Assembly (NCBI GenBank): GCA_029259935.1
Contig: JAJDEH010000285.1
Span: forward strand, 1-21,630
Length of the DNA: 21,630 nt
Source of the DNA: Planctomycetota bacterium
GTDB taxonomy: Bacteria > Planctomycetota > Planctomycetia > Pirellulales > Pirellulaceae
Direction of reading: 5' to 3'
The notes beneath the pieces are model-generated. The model saw only the letters and a list, made by a program, of their open reading frames with translations. It searched no databases and was not told the DNA's origin. Shown piece after piece: positions 6,752 through 15,976 of this stretch. The position numbers and the translations under genes were made by a program. Every line of letters starts with the position of its first letter. The first letter of the stretch is position 1.

Positions 6752-9700
6752 GGACTCGTGATCGTCTCATCCAGACTTAGAATCATGCTTGCCACCGTCG
6801 TCCAGGCGGCCAGTTCGCTAGGGTCGAGCGAGCCGTTCGGTTTCGATTCGCCGACGCCCAGCAACTTGGCTGCCTCATCCGGCTCCGCATCGAAGGCGGC
6901 TTTCTGTTTGTGAAATATTTTCAGCAGGATTCGCACTTCGTCTTGGTCCGGCCGTCGCGCGGTCGCGGCGCGGAAGGCGAAGGTGACGCGGCCCGATGCG
7001 GCGGCCGTGGCCTCCGTCATCGTTCGTTCCGCCAACTTCCGCGATGCTTCAACGAACGTGGGATCATTCATTAGCGCGAGTGCCTGCAGCGGCGTGTTCG
7101 TCCGCGATCGCTGGACGGTACAGGTTTCGCGAGTCGGCGCGTCGAAAACCTGCATGTTGGGCGGTGGAGACTGCCGTTTCCAGAATGTGTAGAGACTGCG
7201 GCGATAAAGTGATTCGCGGCGACCCTGACCGTAGGCCCGGTCGCTGTCGTAGGTCACATCCTGCCACAGGCCGGCCGGCTGATACGGCTTGACGCTGGGC
7301 CCACCGATCTTTTCGATCAGCAATCCGCTTGTTGCCAGTGCGTTGTCGCGCAGCATCTCCGCGTCCATGCGAAACCGAGGACCACGGGCCAGCAAGCGAT
7401 TCTCGCGATCCCGATGAAGTAGTTCCGGCGAACAGTGCGACGACTGCCGATACGTCGCGGACGTCACGATCAAACGCAGCAGGTGCTTTATGTCCCAACC
7501 ACTCTCGACCAGTTCGACGGCCAGCCAGTCGAGCAACTCCGGATGGCTTGGCCAGTCTCCTTGAGTGCCGAAGTCGTCCGCCGTCTTCACAAGGCCGGTG
7601 CCAAATAATTGTTGCCACAAGCGATTGACCGTCACTCGCGCTGTTAGCGGATGGGACGGGTCGACCAGCCACTTGGCAAGCGCGAGGCGATCGGCTTGCG
7701 GCGTTACTTTCGCATCGCTCGGCTGAAGAAACCGTGGAACGCCGGCGGCTACCGGGTCGCCCTGCTGGTCGTATTGGCCGCGAACAAGAAGAAACGCCTG
7801 ACGCGGCTTTTCCGATTCTTGCATGACCATCGTCGTGGGGACGCTTTTGAGAAGTTGGCTCTGCCGAGCGCGAAGCCGGTCCAGTTCGTCGGATGCGGAG
7901 GCGAGTGGCTGGTCCGCATGATGTTGGACAAACCAGGCTCGCAACCTTCGCTGTTGTTCCTTGCTTCGCTTGGCCGGCGGGCGCGTGACGATTCCTCGCA
8001 CCAACTGGTTGGACGCCAGGGTGTGAACCTCTTTGCCGGTCAATTGGCGGGCATAGAGGCGTACGTCGTCAATCAATCCGCTGTACGAAGCGCTGGTCCG
8101 CCGCCGGCCGATGCGTAGCGGCTGGCCGTTGCGGATCGAACCGGCCAGCAGATCGACTTCGGTGATGACCGGCTGTGGCTCGCCGTCGAAATAGACCTTC
8201 ACGCCCTTTGCTTTGCGGGAGCCGTCATAGGTGACCATGAGATGCTGCCACTGTCGCGACGGAACCGAAGAGCTGGTCGCGACGCGAATGGCATCTCGGT
8301 TCCAACGATGCACGAGATTGACGACCGCCTTGCCTTTGCGCAGCGTCACGTCAAATCCACGCATGTCGTCGGCATCGTCCATTTTCGAAATGACGCATCC
8401 CACGCCTGCCGGCTGGATCCATGCGCCAAACGAAAACGCATCCTCTCCATCGAAGTCGACGGTATCCTCGACGTGGATACAGCCATCACCAGCGAACTTG
8501 GCAGCGCGGCCAAGCATCCCATCCACGATCGTGACAGAGCCGGACTTGGAGGCGGGGGTGGGATCCGCGTCGAACTGGTAGTGGGCCACGAGTCCCTTGG
8601 TTATCGGTTTCGGTAGACGATCGATGGCCGTCTTTTCCCATGTCCGCTGGGCTTCGTCGAGCTTTTTTTTGACGGTGGAAAACTGTTGTTCGGCGTCCTT
8701 TACCGCGCTATTCAATTCATCGAGTCGAGTTAGCTGGCCGACCGTCGGTACTTTGAGAAACGGCGCGGCATTCCCGCTGCTTCCACTGAGCCCTCTTTCC
8801 GGCACGTTGTTGAAGAACGAAAAGAAGCGATAGAAGTCCTTTTGCGAGATGGGATCATACTTGTGGTCGTGACACCGCGCGCAGGCAAGTGTCAGGCCCA
8901 TCCAAACGGTCGCCGTCGTATCGACGCGGTCGACGACGTATTCGACGCGGAACTCCTCTTCGATGATGCCCGTCTCGTTGTTGACCATGTGATTGCGATT
9001 GAACCCGGTGGCAATCTTTTGGTCGATGGTCGAGTTTGGTAGCAGATCGCCGGCCAACTGTTCGATCGTGAACTGGTCAAACGGCATGTTGTCGTTTAGC
9101 GCGCCGATCACCCAGTCGCGCCACGGCCACATCGTTCGATCGTTGTCGGTGAAGTAGCCGTTGGTGTCGGCGTAGCGTGCCGCGTCCAGCCAGGCCAGCG
9201 CCATTCGCTCTCCGAATCGCGGGGACGCCAGCAGGCGGCCGGCCAGCCGGTCGAAAGCGGCTTCCGGATTGCGCATTGAGTCACGCTGAAACGCGTCGAC
9301 TTCTTCCAGGGTGGGCGGCAATCCCGTCAGGGCAAGCGTCACTCGGCGAATCAGCGCCGGCGCATCGGCTTGCATCGACGGTCGCAAGCCTTCTCGCTCG
9401 AGCTTCGCGAAAATAAAACGGTCGATGGCCCGGCGTGACCCACCGAGGTCTTTCACTTCCGGCAGCGGCGGGCGGCGCGGCGGAATGAATGCCCAATGCG
9501 GTTGATATTCGGCCCCGCCGGCTATCCAACGCCGGAGTATCTCGACCTCGTTTTCGCTGAGAACCGAACCGGAATCACGAGGAGGCATGCGTTCATCGTC
9601 GTCAGCCGTCGTGATTCGCCGAATCAATTCGCTCTTGGCCGGCTGTCTCGGTTTAATGACACGATAGCCGCCACGATCCGCCGTTGCATCCCGATGTTCG

Positions 9701-9891
9701 TCGAGACGTAACTCTGCCTGGCGAGCTGCCGCGTCGGGCCCGTGACACCTGAAACACTTGTCAGCCAATATCGGGCGGATGTCGCGGTTGTATTGCAACG
9801 GCGATTCATCGGCGGCAAAGATAATAGCTGGCACCATTAGGACCAGCATGCACATCAGGCAACCGTGTCTCATTGCGATTGGACCTATCAT
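6748..9891 (-). CDS. PSCyt1 - PSCyt2 (DUF1549) - LamG - PSD1 (DUF1553) planctomycete protein
   Basis: 1047 residues from ATG 9891; the ATG at 9873 ([20 protein letters not shown]) is an alternative start with a better signal-peptide outline. After the signal peptide, a cytochrome-c-like PSCyt1 domain (about 36-96) holds the heme motif CFRCH (46-50). DUF1549 spans about 152-358, with [12 protein letters not shown] and a second CxxCH ([12 protein letters not shown], 337-348). A LamG/concanavalin-like domain (about 432-625: [29 protein letters not shown]) is inserted before DUF1553 (about 726-990: [20 protein letters not shown], then [19 protein letters not shown]). Secreted heme-linked redox function and carbohydrate binding by LamG are inferred from the domains. 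It is third in a four-gene minus-strand run. Confidence 0.93.
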   Translation of the reverse strand: MIGPIAMRHGCLMCMLVLMVPAIIFAADESPLQYNRDIRPILADKCFRCHGPDAAARQAELRLDEHRDATADRGGYRVIKPRQPAKSELIRRITTADDDERMPPRDSGSVLSENEVEILRRWIAGGAEYQPHWAFIPPRRPPLPEVKDLGGSRRAIDRFIFAKLEREGLRPSMQADAPALIRRVTLALTGLPPTLEEVDAFQRDSMRNPEAAFDRLAGRLLASPRFGERMALAWLDAARYADTNGYFTDNDRTMWPWRDWVIGALNDNMPFDQFTIEQLAGDLLPNSTIDQKIATGFNRNHMVNNETGIIEEEFRVEYVVDRVDTTATVWMGLTLACARCHDHKYDPISQKDFYRFFSFFNNVPERGLSGSSGNAAPFLKVPTVGQLTRLDELNSAVKDAEQQFSTVKKKLDEAQRTWEKTAIDRLPKPITKGLVAHYQFDADPTPASKSGSVTIVDGMLGRAAKFAGDGCIHVEDTVDFDGEDAFSFGAWIQPAGVGCVISKMDDADDMRGFDVTLRKGKAVVNLVHRWNRDAIRVATSSSVPSRQWQHLMVTYDGSRKAKGVKVYFDGEPQPVITEVDLLAGSIRNGQPLRIGRRRTSASYSGLIDDVRLYARQLTGKEVHTLASNQLVRGIVTRPPAKRSKEQQRRLRAWFVQHHADQPLASASDELDRLRARQSQLLKSVPTTMVMQESEKPRQAFLLVRGQYDQQGDPVAAGVPRFLQPSDAKVTPQADRLALAKWLVDPSHPLTARVTVNRLWQQLFGTGLVKTADDFGTQGDWPSHPELLDWLAVELVESGWDIKHLLRLIVTSATYRQSSHCSPELLHRDRENRLLARGPRFRMDAEMLRDNALATSGLLIEKIGGPSVKPYQPAGLWQDVTYDSDRAYGQGRRESLYRRSLYTFWKRQSPPPNMQVFDAPTRETCTVQRSRTNTPLQALALMNDPTFVEASRKLAERTMTEATAAASGRVTFAFRAATARRPDQDEVRILLKIFHKQKAAFDAEPDEAAKLLGVGESKPNGSLDPSELAAWTTVASMILSLDETITSP

Positions 9892-9900
9892 TTGGATTCA

Positions 9901-9954
9901 TGTCGCCTTTCGCTCCGCGAAAGCCGCGCTACTTTCGCGGAGCGAAAGGCGACA
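9901..9954. repeat. Perfect 23-bp inverted repeat (hairpin)
   Basis: The arm TGTCGCCTTTCGCTCCGCGA + AAG (9901-9923) is exactly complementary to 9932-9954, with an 8-base loop (9924-9931). It sits between the stop of the esterase gene (9965) and the start of the PSD1 gene (9891), both on the minus strand. No U-run follows the stem in that direction, so it is not a classical intrinsic terminator. It may instead slow exonuclease decay, attenuate downstream expression, or be a dispersed REP-like element. Confidence 0.85.
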
Positions 9955-9964
9955 ATACCCGTTT

Positions 9965-11305
9965 TCAATCGCCCGTTTTCTGTTTCACATGTTTTTGAAT
10001 CTGCTCGAAGAACGCGGTGCGAATGTGCTGCGGCGCGGCGTGGCCCATGAGCGGTTCGTTCAAAACTTGTTTGTCGCCTTGCAAGGCGTTAAAGGCGGCG
10101 TAGCAACTGGACGGCGGGCAGACGGCGTCGATAAATCCAACGCTCATGATCGCATCCGCCCGGCAGCGGCTGGCAAAGTTGGCCGCGTCCACATAACGCG
10201 ATGCTTGCAGGATGGTGTCGTTGGGCTTTCCGCCCGCTTCGGTGGGAACCAGCTTGGGCCAACCGTTGATACGACCCGCGGCCCGTCCGGCATGATCGCA
10301 GATCGCCGGAACGCCGGTGGCGACAAACGTCACGCGATCATCCAGTCCGCCGGCGACCAGCGCCTGGCCGCCGCCTTGGCTATGGCCAATGACGGCCACG
10401 ACTCGGCCATCCCACTCGGGCCGCGAAGTCAGAAAATCGATCGCCCGCACCAGTCGCAAAAACATGCCGCGAAAGTAAATGGTCTCACGGCTTTCCCTGC
10501 CCGCGTGGCGATAGTTCTTCAGCGGACCGGCATTTTGATCCTTGTAGAACTGGCCGGGTTGGCCGTTCGCGATACCGTGCGCGTTGATGTCCATCGAAAG
10601 CATTCCCGCTTTTGCGCCGCTGACCGCGTTGGGCAAGCTGGAACCACGCACGCCGGCACCATGCACCCACAGAATCGCCGGCAGGCTCTTGGGCTTGGCG
10701 TTCTTGGGCCTCGCCAAATAACCGGACACCGGCGCGCCACCGAGGCAATTCACCTGAACATCGAAGCAGGCGAGGCTGGCGTCGGCATGCTCGACCGGTG
10801 TCAGCTTTTCATCCATCGCAACCTTGGAAAGTTGCGCCTTTTGCTGTTTCCAAAACTCATCAAAGTCGTCCGGCACGGGCAAGCTCGGTTGGATATCACG
10901 TGGAGAGAAAGCCGCTCCGGCGATCGCTTGCAGCTTCTTCTTATCCGGCGTCTGGAAAGTGACGCGGCATCGTAGAAAGCCGGGCCGTGATGATGTGACC
11001 GAAATTCCGTCCTTGTCGTCCAGCTTGATTTCACCTTTTGGAAAATCGCTCGCCGGTGGATACTCGGTGATAAAATCATCGACGACATACGAGACCTTGC
11101 CTTCGAAAACCTGCTGCTCACCGTTAGTCACCGTGACAAGAAACTTCGCGGTGGCGCCCGTTTCGTAAATCGCATCGGCGCGATCGGTGACGATCTTCAA
11201 CTGATACGCGTCTTGGCCGTTCACGCCGGCGGCCGTTGCCAACCACAAGACAACAAGCAGACAACTCATCCGTTTCCGCGGCCGACGAAGTAGAATTGAT
11301 TTCAC
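9965..11305 (-). CDS. Secreted acetyl-xylan-esterase-like alpha/beta hydrolase (CE7/AXE1 type)
   Basis: 446 residues. It starts at a GTG (11305) preceded by GGGAG with 7-8 bases spacing; no ATG start is as good. A basic signal peptide (residues 1-30) is followed by a ~110-residue beta-sandwich-like region. The alpha/beta hydrolase proper starts near 145 (PDDFDEFWKQQKAQL), a characteristic AXE1/cephalosporin-C deacetylase opening. Catalytic residues can be placed: Ser309 in GHSQGGG, Asp393 in FIDAVCPPS and His422 in MGHAAP. The oxyanion region is ILWVHGAGVRG. CE7 enzymes deacetylate xylo-oligosaccharides and other acetylated small molecules. It lies 59 bases downstream of the lactonase gene and upstream of the PSD1 gene, probably co-transcribed. 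Confidence 0.88.
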   Translation of the reverse strand: MKSILLRRPRKRMSCLLVVLWLATAAGVNGQDAYQLKIVTDRADAIYETGATAKFLVTVTNGEQQVFEGKVSYVVDDFITEYPPASDFPKGEIKLDDKDGISVTSSRPGFLRCRVTFQTPDKKKLQAIAGAAFSPRDIQPSLPVPDDFDEFWKQQKAQLSKVAMDEKLTPVEHADASLACFDVQVNCLGGAPVSGYLARPKNAKPKSLPAILWVHGAGVRGSSLPNAVSGAKAGMLSMDINAHGIANGQPGQFYKDQNAGPLKNYRHAGRESRETIYFRGMFLRLVRAIDFLTSRPEWDGRVVAVIGHSQGGGQALVAGGLDDRVTFVATGVPAICDHAGRAAGRINGWPKLVPTEAGGKPNDTILQASRYVDAANFASRCRADAIMSVGFIDAVCPPSSCYAAFNALQGDKQVLNEPLMGHAAPQHIRTAFFEQIQKHVKQKTGD

Positions 11306-11364
11306 GATTATCTCCCAAGCTGGTGAATTGGATTGGCTAACAACGCGATCGCGGCGGCGTTGAT

Positions 11365-12522
11365 TTATTCGTACTCAAACAACACGCAGATGGCCGACGG
11401 GGCGAACACGTTACTGCGATTGTACGTCAAAGCCCCAGTCTCCTGGTTCACTTCAAAGCATGCCAGTGTGTGCGAGTCCTGGCCGGCCGCCAGCAGCCAG
11501 CGGCCCGACGGATCGAGATTGAAGTTTCGCGGAGTCGCGCCGCGGACGTGTTCGCGTTCAACCACCGTTAGCTGCCCGTTGCCGGGATCGACGCGAAAGG
11601 CCGTGATCGTATCGTGGCCGCGATTGGCGGAGTAAACGAAGCGGCCACTCGGATGAACGCGAATCTCCGATGCACTCTTGAACTTCTCTTGCGCCAGTTC
11701 GTCCTTCGGCACGGTGAGGATGGTCTGTTTGGGCGTCATGGTGCCGGCTTTGGCATCGTAATCAAACACCGTGACGCTGAGGTCGAGTTCATTCAGGACA
11801 TAGGCCCACTTGCCGCTAGTGTGGAACTTCATGTGACGCGGACCACCTCCGGGCGGGACCTTGCCGAATCCATGGGGAGCGATCTTGGACGCGCCGACGT
11901 CAGCTTTGTAAATCACGACTTGGTCCAAGCCGAGGTCCGGGACGAAGGCGAATCGGTTGTCGGGCGAGAAGCCGGTCCAATGGGCGTGCGGCCGGTCCTG
12001 CCGGCCTGGCACGGCTTTCGAGCCGCCTTCGTGGTCAACCAACTGTGTCCGTTTGCCCAATGCCCCGTCTTTTTCGAGTGAGAACACGGCCACCGAGCCG
12101 CCGCCGTATTGAGCTGTTAGTATCGTCCTTCCGGTTGGATCGACCGCTACGTGGGCCGCTCCGCCATCGCCGATCTCGACGGCGTTGACAAACTTCAATG
12201 ATGGTTTGCCGCGTTGTTTTTGGAGCGCGTAAGCGACCACCGACGGCTTGCCGTCAAGAGTGCCCACGGCGTAAAGATGCGTCCCATCGGGATGCATGGC
12301 CAAGAATCCGGGGCCGGCGATTTCGGCGGCCAGCGTCGGGTCGGAAAGCTTGCCGGTCTTGGTGTTCAAAGTGCAGTGATAGATTCCCTGGCTCGGCTTC
12401 GCCCGGCTCGTTCCGATCCAAACATCCAGTTCGGTTGGCCGATCCTTCTTCGCATCCGATTGTGCCGCGGCGGAAATTCCAAATGCAAGTACGAAAATGG
12501 CCGTGCAAAATCGGAGTAACAC
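11365..12522 (-). CDS. Exported seven-bladed beta-propeller lactonase (6-phosphogluconolactonase-like, PF10282)
   Basis: 385 residues, starting with GTG at 12522 under an excellent AAGGAGG Shine-Dalgarno (seven bases spacing). The signal peptide is MLLRFCTAIFVLAFGISAAA. Propeller blades recur about every 45-55 residues: ELDVWIGTSRAKPSQGIYHC, PGFLAMHPDGTHLYAVGTLD, AHVAVDPTGRTILTAQYGGG, PHAHWTGFSPDNRFAFVPDL, PRHMKFHTSGKWAYVLNELD, SEIRVHPSGRFVYSANRGHD and PRNFNLDPSGRWLLAAGQD. These are hallmarks of the YbhE/Pgl lactonase family. Because it is exported, a role in the cytoplasmic pentose-phosphate pathway is unlikely; opening of sugar lactones outside the cytoplasm, or a non-enzymatic role, fits better. 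It is the first gene of the four-gene minus-strand run. Confidence 0.9.
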   Translation of the reverse strand: MLLRFCTAIFVLAFGISAAAQSDAKKDRPTELDVWIGTSRAKPSQGIYHCTLNTKTGKLSDPTLAAEIAGPGFLAMHPDGTHLYAVGTLDGKPSVVAYALQKQRGKPSLKFVNAVEIGDGGAAHVAVDPTGRTILTAQYGGGSVAVFSLEKDGALGKRTQLVDHEGGSKAVPGRQDRPHAHWTGFSPDNRFAFVPDLGLDQVVIYKADVGASKIAPHGFGKVPPGGGPRHMKFHTSGKWAYVLNELDLSVTVFDYDAKAGTMTPKQTILTVPKDELAQEKFKSASEIRVHPSGRFVYSANRGHDTITAFRVDPGNGQLTVVEREHVRGATPRNFNLDPSGRWLLAAGQDSHTLACFEVNQETGALTYNRSNVFAPSAICVLFEYE

Positions 12523-12741
12523 GAGAAGCCTCCTTCAAAGTAAATGTCGAGCAAGCAGGTGCCGCTCACTGTAATTGAACCCGATGGCGAACACAAATCT
12601 CGGGGGTCATAAACAATCCAGAATCTCGCGCGGGCTTCTGATGCTCCGGCTGGTTTTGCTTGGCGCGGGCCACAAGTGTATCCTGGTCGGTATCCCACCA
12701 AAACGTTCCACACCCAAAACCCAATCCACTAGGAATCTGCC
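12523..12741. promoter_or_regulatory. Divergent intergenic region
   Basis: 219 bases between two divergently transcribed exported-propeller genes must contain both promoters. I cannot place confident -35/-10 elements. AGGAA at 12731-12735 serves the plus-strand gene, and AAGGAGG (read on the minus strand, about 12530-12536) serves the lactonase. Confidence 0.4.
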
Positions 12742-14007
12742 ATGTTGTCTGCTCGAAAACGAATGTTCGCTTTGATTGTGGTGCTCTTCGCCTTCGCGGC
12801 TATGGGTGCCGATTGGAACCGGTTCCGCGGACCTGGTGCCATGGGCGTGAGCCAGGAGAAGGATTTGCCCAGCACTTGGTCCAGCAAAGAGAACGTCGTG
12901 TGGAAAACGGAACTGCCCGGTCCGGGTGCTTCCAGTCCGATTACCGTCGGCGATCGAGTTTACATCACCGCCTATTCGGGCTACGGCTTGGAAGCGAATG
13001 AAGGCGATCAAGAAAACCTGCGACGGCACCTGCTGTGTCTCGACCGCGCCAGCGGAAAGGTGCTGTTCAGTAAAGAATTCGAACCAAAACTTCCCGAGCA
13101 CAAATACCAGGGCGAAGGTTCGTATCACGGTTACGCCGCCAGCACGCCGGCCAGCGATGGCGAGCGGCTGTATGTCTTCTTCGGCAAGTCGGGCGTCTAC
13201 TGCTTCGACCTGGAAGGCAAGGAACTTTGGCGGACCGACGTGGGCGAAGGGCTCAATCGCTGGGGGTCGGGCACGTCGCCGATCCTGTTCGGAAATCTGC
13301 TGATCATCAACGCCAGCGTCGAAAGCAGTTCGCTTGTCGCCCTGGACAAGATGACCGGCGACGAACTGTGGCGGGCGGATAAGGTGCGCGCCGCCTGGAA
13401 TACTCCGCTGCTGGTCGAGGCCGCGAACAAGCGGACCGAATTGGTAGTCAGCACGAACAGCCGCCTGCTTGCCTTCGATCCCAAGGACGGCCAACCGTTA
13501 TGGAATTCCGATGGCGTTCACCGTTACGTCTGCCCCAGCGTGGTCGCTCACGACGGTGTGGTCTATGCCTTGGGCGGCGGTCACACGTCGCTGGCCGTCC
13601 GGGCCGGCGGCGAGGGCGACGTCACCGAATCGCACGGCGTCTGGCGAACCGCTCGCGGCTCGAACGTGTCGTCGCCCATCTACCATCAAGGACATCTCTA
13701 CTGGACGCGGGACGGCGCGAGCGTCTGCTGCCAAGATGCCGCCACCGGGGAGATGGTTTATCAACAACGGCTGCAGCCGGGCGCGGGCCGCATATGGTCG
13801 TCGCCCGTGCTAGCCGGCGGCAAGCTGTACTTCGTCTCGCAACACAAAGGGACCTTCGTCGTCGCCGCCAAGCCAGAGTTTGAACTGGTGGCCCACAATG
13901 TTCTGGAAGAGGACGACAGCCGCACCAACGCCTCGCCGGCGGTCAGCAACGGCCAGCTTCTGCTGAGGACCGACCGCTTTCTGTATTGCATTGGTAATAA
14001 AGAGTAG
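12742..14007 (+). CDS. Exported PQQ-like (BamB-type) beta-propeller protein
   Basis: 421 residues; ATG with AGGAA six bases upstream. The signal peptide (MLSARKRMFALIVVLFAFAA) leads to WNRFRGPGAMGVS, which resembles the mature N-terminus of many planctomycete PQQ-like propellers. Blades follow with tryptophan-docking style repeats: SSPITVGDRVYITAYSGYG, CLDRASGKVLFSKEF, VYCFDLEGKELWRTDVGEG, LVALDKMTGDELWRADK, LLAFDPKDGQPLWNS, VCCQDAATGEMVYQQRLQPG and SSPVLAGGKLYFVSQ. The dehydrogenase catalytic and calcium motifs of true PQQ enzymes are not evident, so binding or scaffolding is more likely than oxidation. A long antisense frame at 12607-13494 is a shadow. Confidence 0.9.
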   Translation: MLSARKRMFALIVVLFAFAAMGADWNRFRGPGAMGVSQEKDLPSTWSSKENVVWKTELPGPGASSPITVGDRVYITAYSGYGLEANEGDQENLRRHLLCLDRASGKVLFSKEFEPKLPEHKYQGEGSYHGYAASTPASDGERLYVFFGKSGVYCFDLEGKELWRTDVGEGLNRWGSGTSPILFGNLLIINASVESSSLVALDKMTGDELWRADKVRAAWNTPLLVEAANKRTELVVSTNSRLLAFDPKDGQPLWNSDGVHRYVCPSVVAHDGVVYALGGGHTSLAVRAGGEGDVTESHGVWRTARGSNVSSPIYHQGHLYWTRDGASVCCQDAATGEMVYQQRLQPGAGRIWSSPVLAGGKLYFVSQHKGTFVVAAKPEFELVAHNVLEEDDSRTNASPAVSNGQLLLRTDRFLYCIGNKE

Positions 14008-14143
14008 GTTCAATCGCTCGACGACACGAGGCCGTTCACCGGATTCGAGCCGCGTCGTGAAGGCCGATCATTTTAGACATGCGACTGGCACGCGTCGGAC
14101 GCAACCGTGAATCCTCGGCTCGCAGAGTAAGGAGGCTGCCGCG

Positions 14144-14623
14144 GTGGACTTCGTGATCTTCGGTCTCCTCCTCATGGTGTTTCTGCTCTTCTGCGTGGCC
14201 GTTTGCGGGTTTGCCTATCTCCTTGTTAGGCCGACTGCTTTCAAGTTCCGCCGGATTTCGTTGCGTGCGTTGTTCATTTGCACGGCGATCTTGTGCGTAC
14301 TCTGTGCCGCTGCGGGATGGTGGTACAAGCAATGGCAGTTCGATGCCCAAACTTGGAGGAATTCGAAAAGATATTCGCCAACGCGTGTAAGAATGGTTGA
14401 AGACTTGCTGTCGCGCCACCGCCTCGTGGGAATGACCGTCCAAGAACTTGAGAACTTTCTAGGCCCTCCAGACAATGACCCATTGCACTTGCAAACAAAC
14501 TCCGATGACGATTACTTCTATCTGCTTGGCCCGGAGCGAGGCTTGATTTCAACGGATAATGAATGGCTGCAGATCAAGATTGAAGATGGCCGAGTTGTCG
14601 ACGCGGGCACATTTGGCATGTGA
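14144..14623 (+). CDS. Two-helix membrane protein with BamE/SmpA-like tail
   Basis: 159 residues starting at GTG 14144, decided by AAGGAGG eight bases upstream. Transmembrane helices lie at about 3-28 and 43-60; the loop between them holds FKFRRISLRA, a variant of the SLR motif of the protein at 1542-1898. The soluble part (from ~65) contains GMTVQELENFLGPPDND (96-112), the classic opening of the BamE/SmpA-like fold. Beta strands follow (DDDYFYLLGPERG, WLQIKIEDGRVVDAG). This fold commonly mediates protein contact at the envelope; here it is tethered to the membrane rather than a lipoprotein. It is 136 bases downstream of the PQQ-like gene, on the same strand. Confidence 0.7.
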   Translation: MDFVIFGLLLMVFLLFCVAVCGFAYLLVRPTAFKFRRISLRALFICTAILCVLCAAAGWWYKQWQFDAQTWRNSKRYSPTRVRMVEDLLSRHRLVGMTVQELENFLGPPDNDPLHLQTNSDDDYFYLLGPERGLISTDNEWLQIKIEDGRVVDAGTFGM

Positions 14624-15124
14624 AGTGCTAGTTGATCAGGGAGGCCAGCGCTCCAGCTTTCTTATCAGCGAATCAACTGCCGACGGCGGTCGTTGACCCG
14701 ATCGACGCTGACCAATTCGACGCCACCCAAACTTTCTGAATCATGTAAAATGAAAAGATGAGAAGCTGATCGCTGGCCGCGATTGGCCGAGGGGCGTTTC
14801 CTCGTGATGATCTTCAGCCGAGACCTTGGGGCGCGTCGAGAACGCAGCCTGGCGTCGCGGTACGGACTAACGGAAACACAATGCTTGCAAAAATAAACCA
14901 GCCTTACCGCGGAATACGCAGTCAATGCCGTGCCTAAACTCTTGCTACACAATCTCTTAAGGTAATGAAAATGACGATCGGTCGGCTCTTGTTCGTGGTT
15001 ACACTTTTCGAAGTGCGCCGCTTTGGAGGTCTCGATTCCTCAGATGGGTCGCGATCAGAAGCAGTTGTTACCGCAAGACACCAGACCCCGGATGATGCTG
15101 TAAACTAACGTCACGGAATTTCAA
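14624..15124. other. About 500-bp spacer before the sulfatase cluster
   Basis: I see no conserved gene here. Apart from one short open frame near its end (14965-15108) there is only a weak GTTGAT...ATCAAC pairing just after 14630. The minus-strand frame over 14665-14952 has irregular composition and no domain. The promoter for the downstream four-gene run probably lies in this spacer. Confidence 0.4.
14965..15108 (+). CDS. Possible small ORF upstream of the lactonase gene (low confidence)
   Basis: 47 codons (MKMTIGRLLFVVTLFEVRRF...) end 16 bases before the next gene's ATG. The second ATG (14971) has AAGG about eight bases upstream. The N-terminus is weakly signal-like, the rest is polar and matches nothing I know. 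It could be a leader peptide coupled to the downstream gene, or chance. Confidence 0.2.
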   Translation: MKMTIGRLLFVVTLFEVRRFGGLDSSDGSRSEAVVTARHQTPDDAVN

Positions 15125-15964
15125 ATGATCATCGACTCGCATCAACATTTTTGGCAATTGGATCAGTTCGACTATTCGTGGATGGATCCGCCTCTCATGC
15201 ACCCGATTCGGCGGGATCGAATGCCGTCGGATCTTAAGCCATGGATGGATGATACGGGTGTCCAAAAAACGGTTGTCGTCCAGACGCAACATGATCTCGA
15301 AGAAAATCATTGGGCCTTGCGTCTGGCGGAAGAGTACGATTTTATCGCCGGTGTCGTCGGCTGGGTCGATCTGGCGAGCCCTCAATGTGAACAGCAACTG
15401 GCCCAGCTCAAGGACCATCCTAAGTTCGTCGGTATTCGCCACGTGACGCAGGACGAACCGGATGACGACTTCATTATTCGCGACGACGTGCTGCGCGGAC
15501 TGAAAGTGCTGGAGCAGCACGCCGTGCCGTTTGACTTGCTGTTCTTCGTAAAACACTTGCACCACGCCGATCGGCTGGGCCGAGACTTCCCGAACTTGCC
15601 GATGGTGATCGACCACCTAGCCAAACCCGAAATCAAGCATCGCCGCACCGAGGATTGGTTGCCGAATTTTGAAAAAGCGGCCCAGCACCCCAATATATTC
15701 TGTAAGCTGTCGGGCATGGTCACCGAAGCCGATTGGAACAACTGGTCCACGGCGGATCTGAAGCCGTATGTGGAGGCTGCATTGGAGTTGTTCGGGCCCG
15801 ACCGCTGCATGTTCGGTTCCGACTGGCCCGTTTGCGAGTTGGCCGGTTCGTATAGTCAAGTTTACAACGCGCTGTGCCAGGTTTTGGGACCGATCAGCGA
15901 TTCGGAACGCCGGAAAATGTTCGGTGAAACCGCGGCCAAGTTTTACAAGTTGAAATCCGACTGA
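15125..15964 (+). CDS. Amidohydrolase-2 family lactonase (L-fuconolactonase/COG3618-like)
   Basis: 279 residues, normal length for the family and without a signal peptide, so cytoplasmic. The TIM-barrel metal-site motifs are visible: HQH at residues 6-8 (IIDSHQHFW), GIRH ending at His106, VIDHLAKPE with His164 and GSDWPV with Asp233. COG3618 members include L-fuconolactone and L-rhamnonolactone hydrolases and related lactonases, some of which work without metal. Next to a sulfatase and esterases, opening of a deoxysugar lactone in fucose or rhamnose catabolism is a reasonable inference, not proven. The start has only a weak GGA upstream. The sulfatase ATG follows 12 bases after the stop, suggesting an operon. 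Confidence 0.85.
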   Translation: MIIDSHQHFWQLDQFDYSWMDPPLMHPIRRDRMPSDLKPWMDDTGVQKTVVVQTQHDLEENHWALRLAEEYDFIAGVVGWVDLASPQCEQQLAQLKDHPKFVGIRHVTQDEPDDDFIIRDDVLRGLKVLEQHAVPFDLLFFVKHLHHADRLGRDFPNLPMVIDHLAKPEIKHRRTEDWLPNFEKAAQHPNIFCKLSGMVTEADWNNWSTADLKPYVEAALELFGPDRCMFGSDWPVCELAGSYSQVYNALCQVLGPISDSERRKMFGETAAKFYKLKSD

Positions 15965-15976
15965 CGGGGAACGATC

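Noticed and set aside
9901..9954. Rho-independent terminator
   Set aside because: The stem is perfect but no T-run follows on either strand, so a classical terminator is not supported.
9758..10975. 405-residue plus-strand open frame
   Set aside because: It covers the antisense of the esterase gene, the hairpin and the PSD1 start; its protein has no recognisable domain, while the minus-strand esterase has its catalytic triad.
12607..13494. 295-residue minus-strand open frame
   Set aside because: It lies antisense to the clearly coding PQQ-like propeller gene and has no signal, domain or ribosome site; long antisense frames are common in GC-rich genes.
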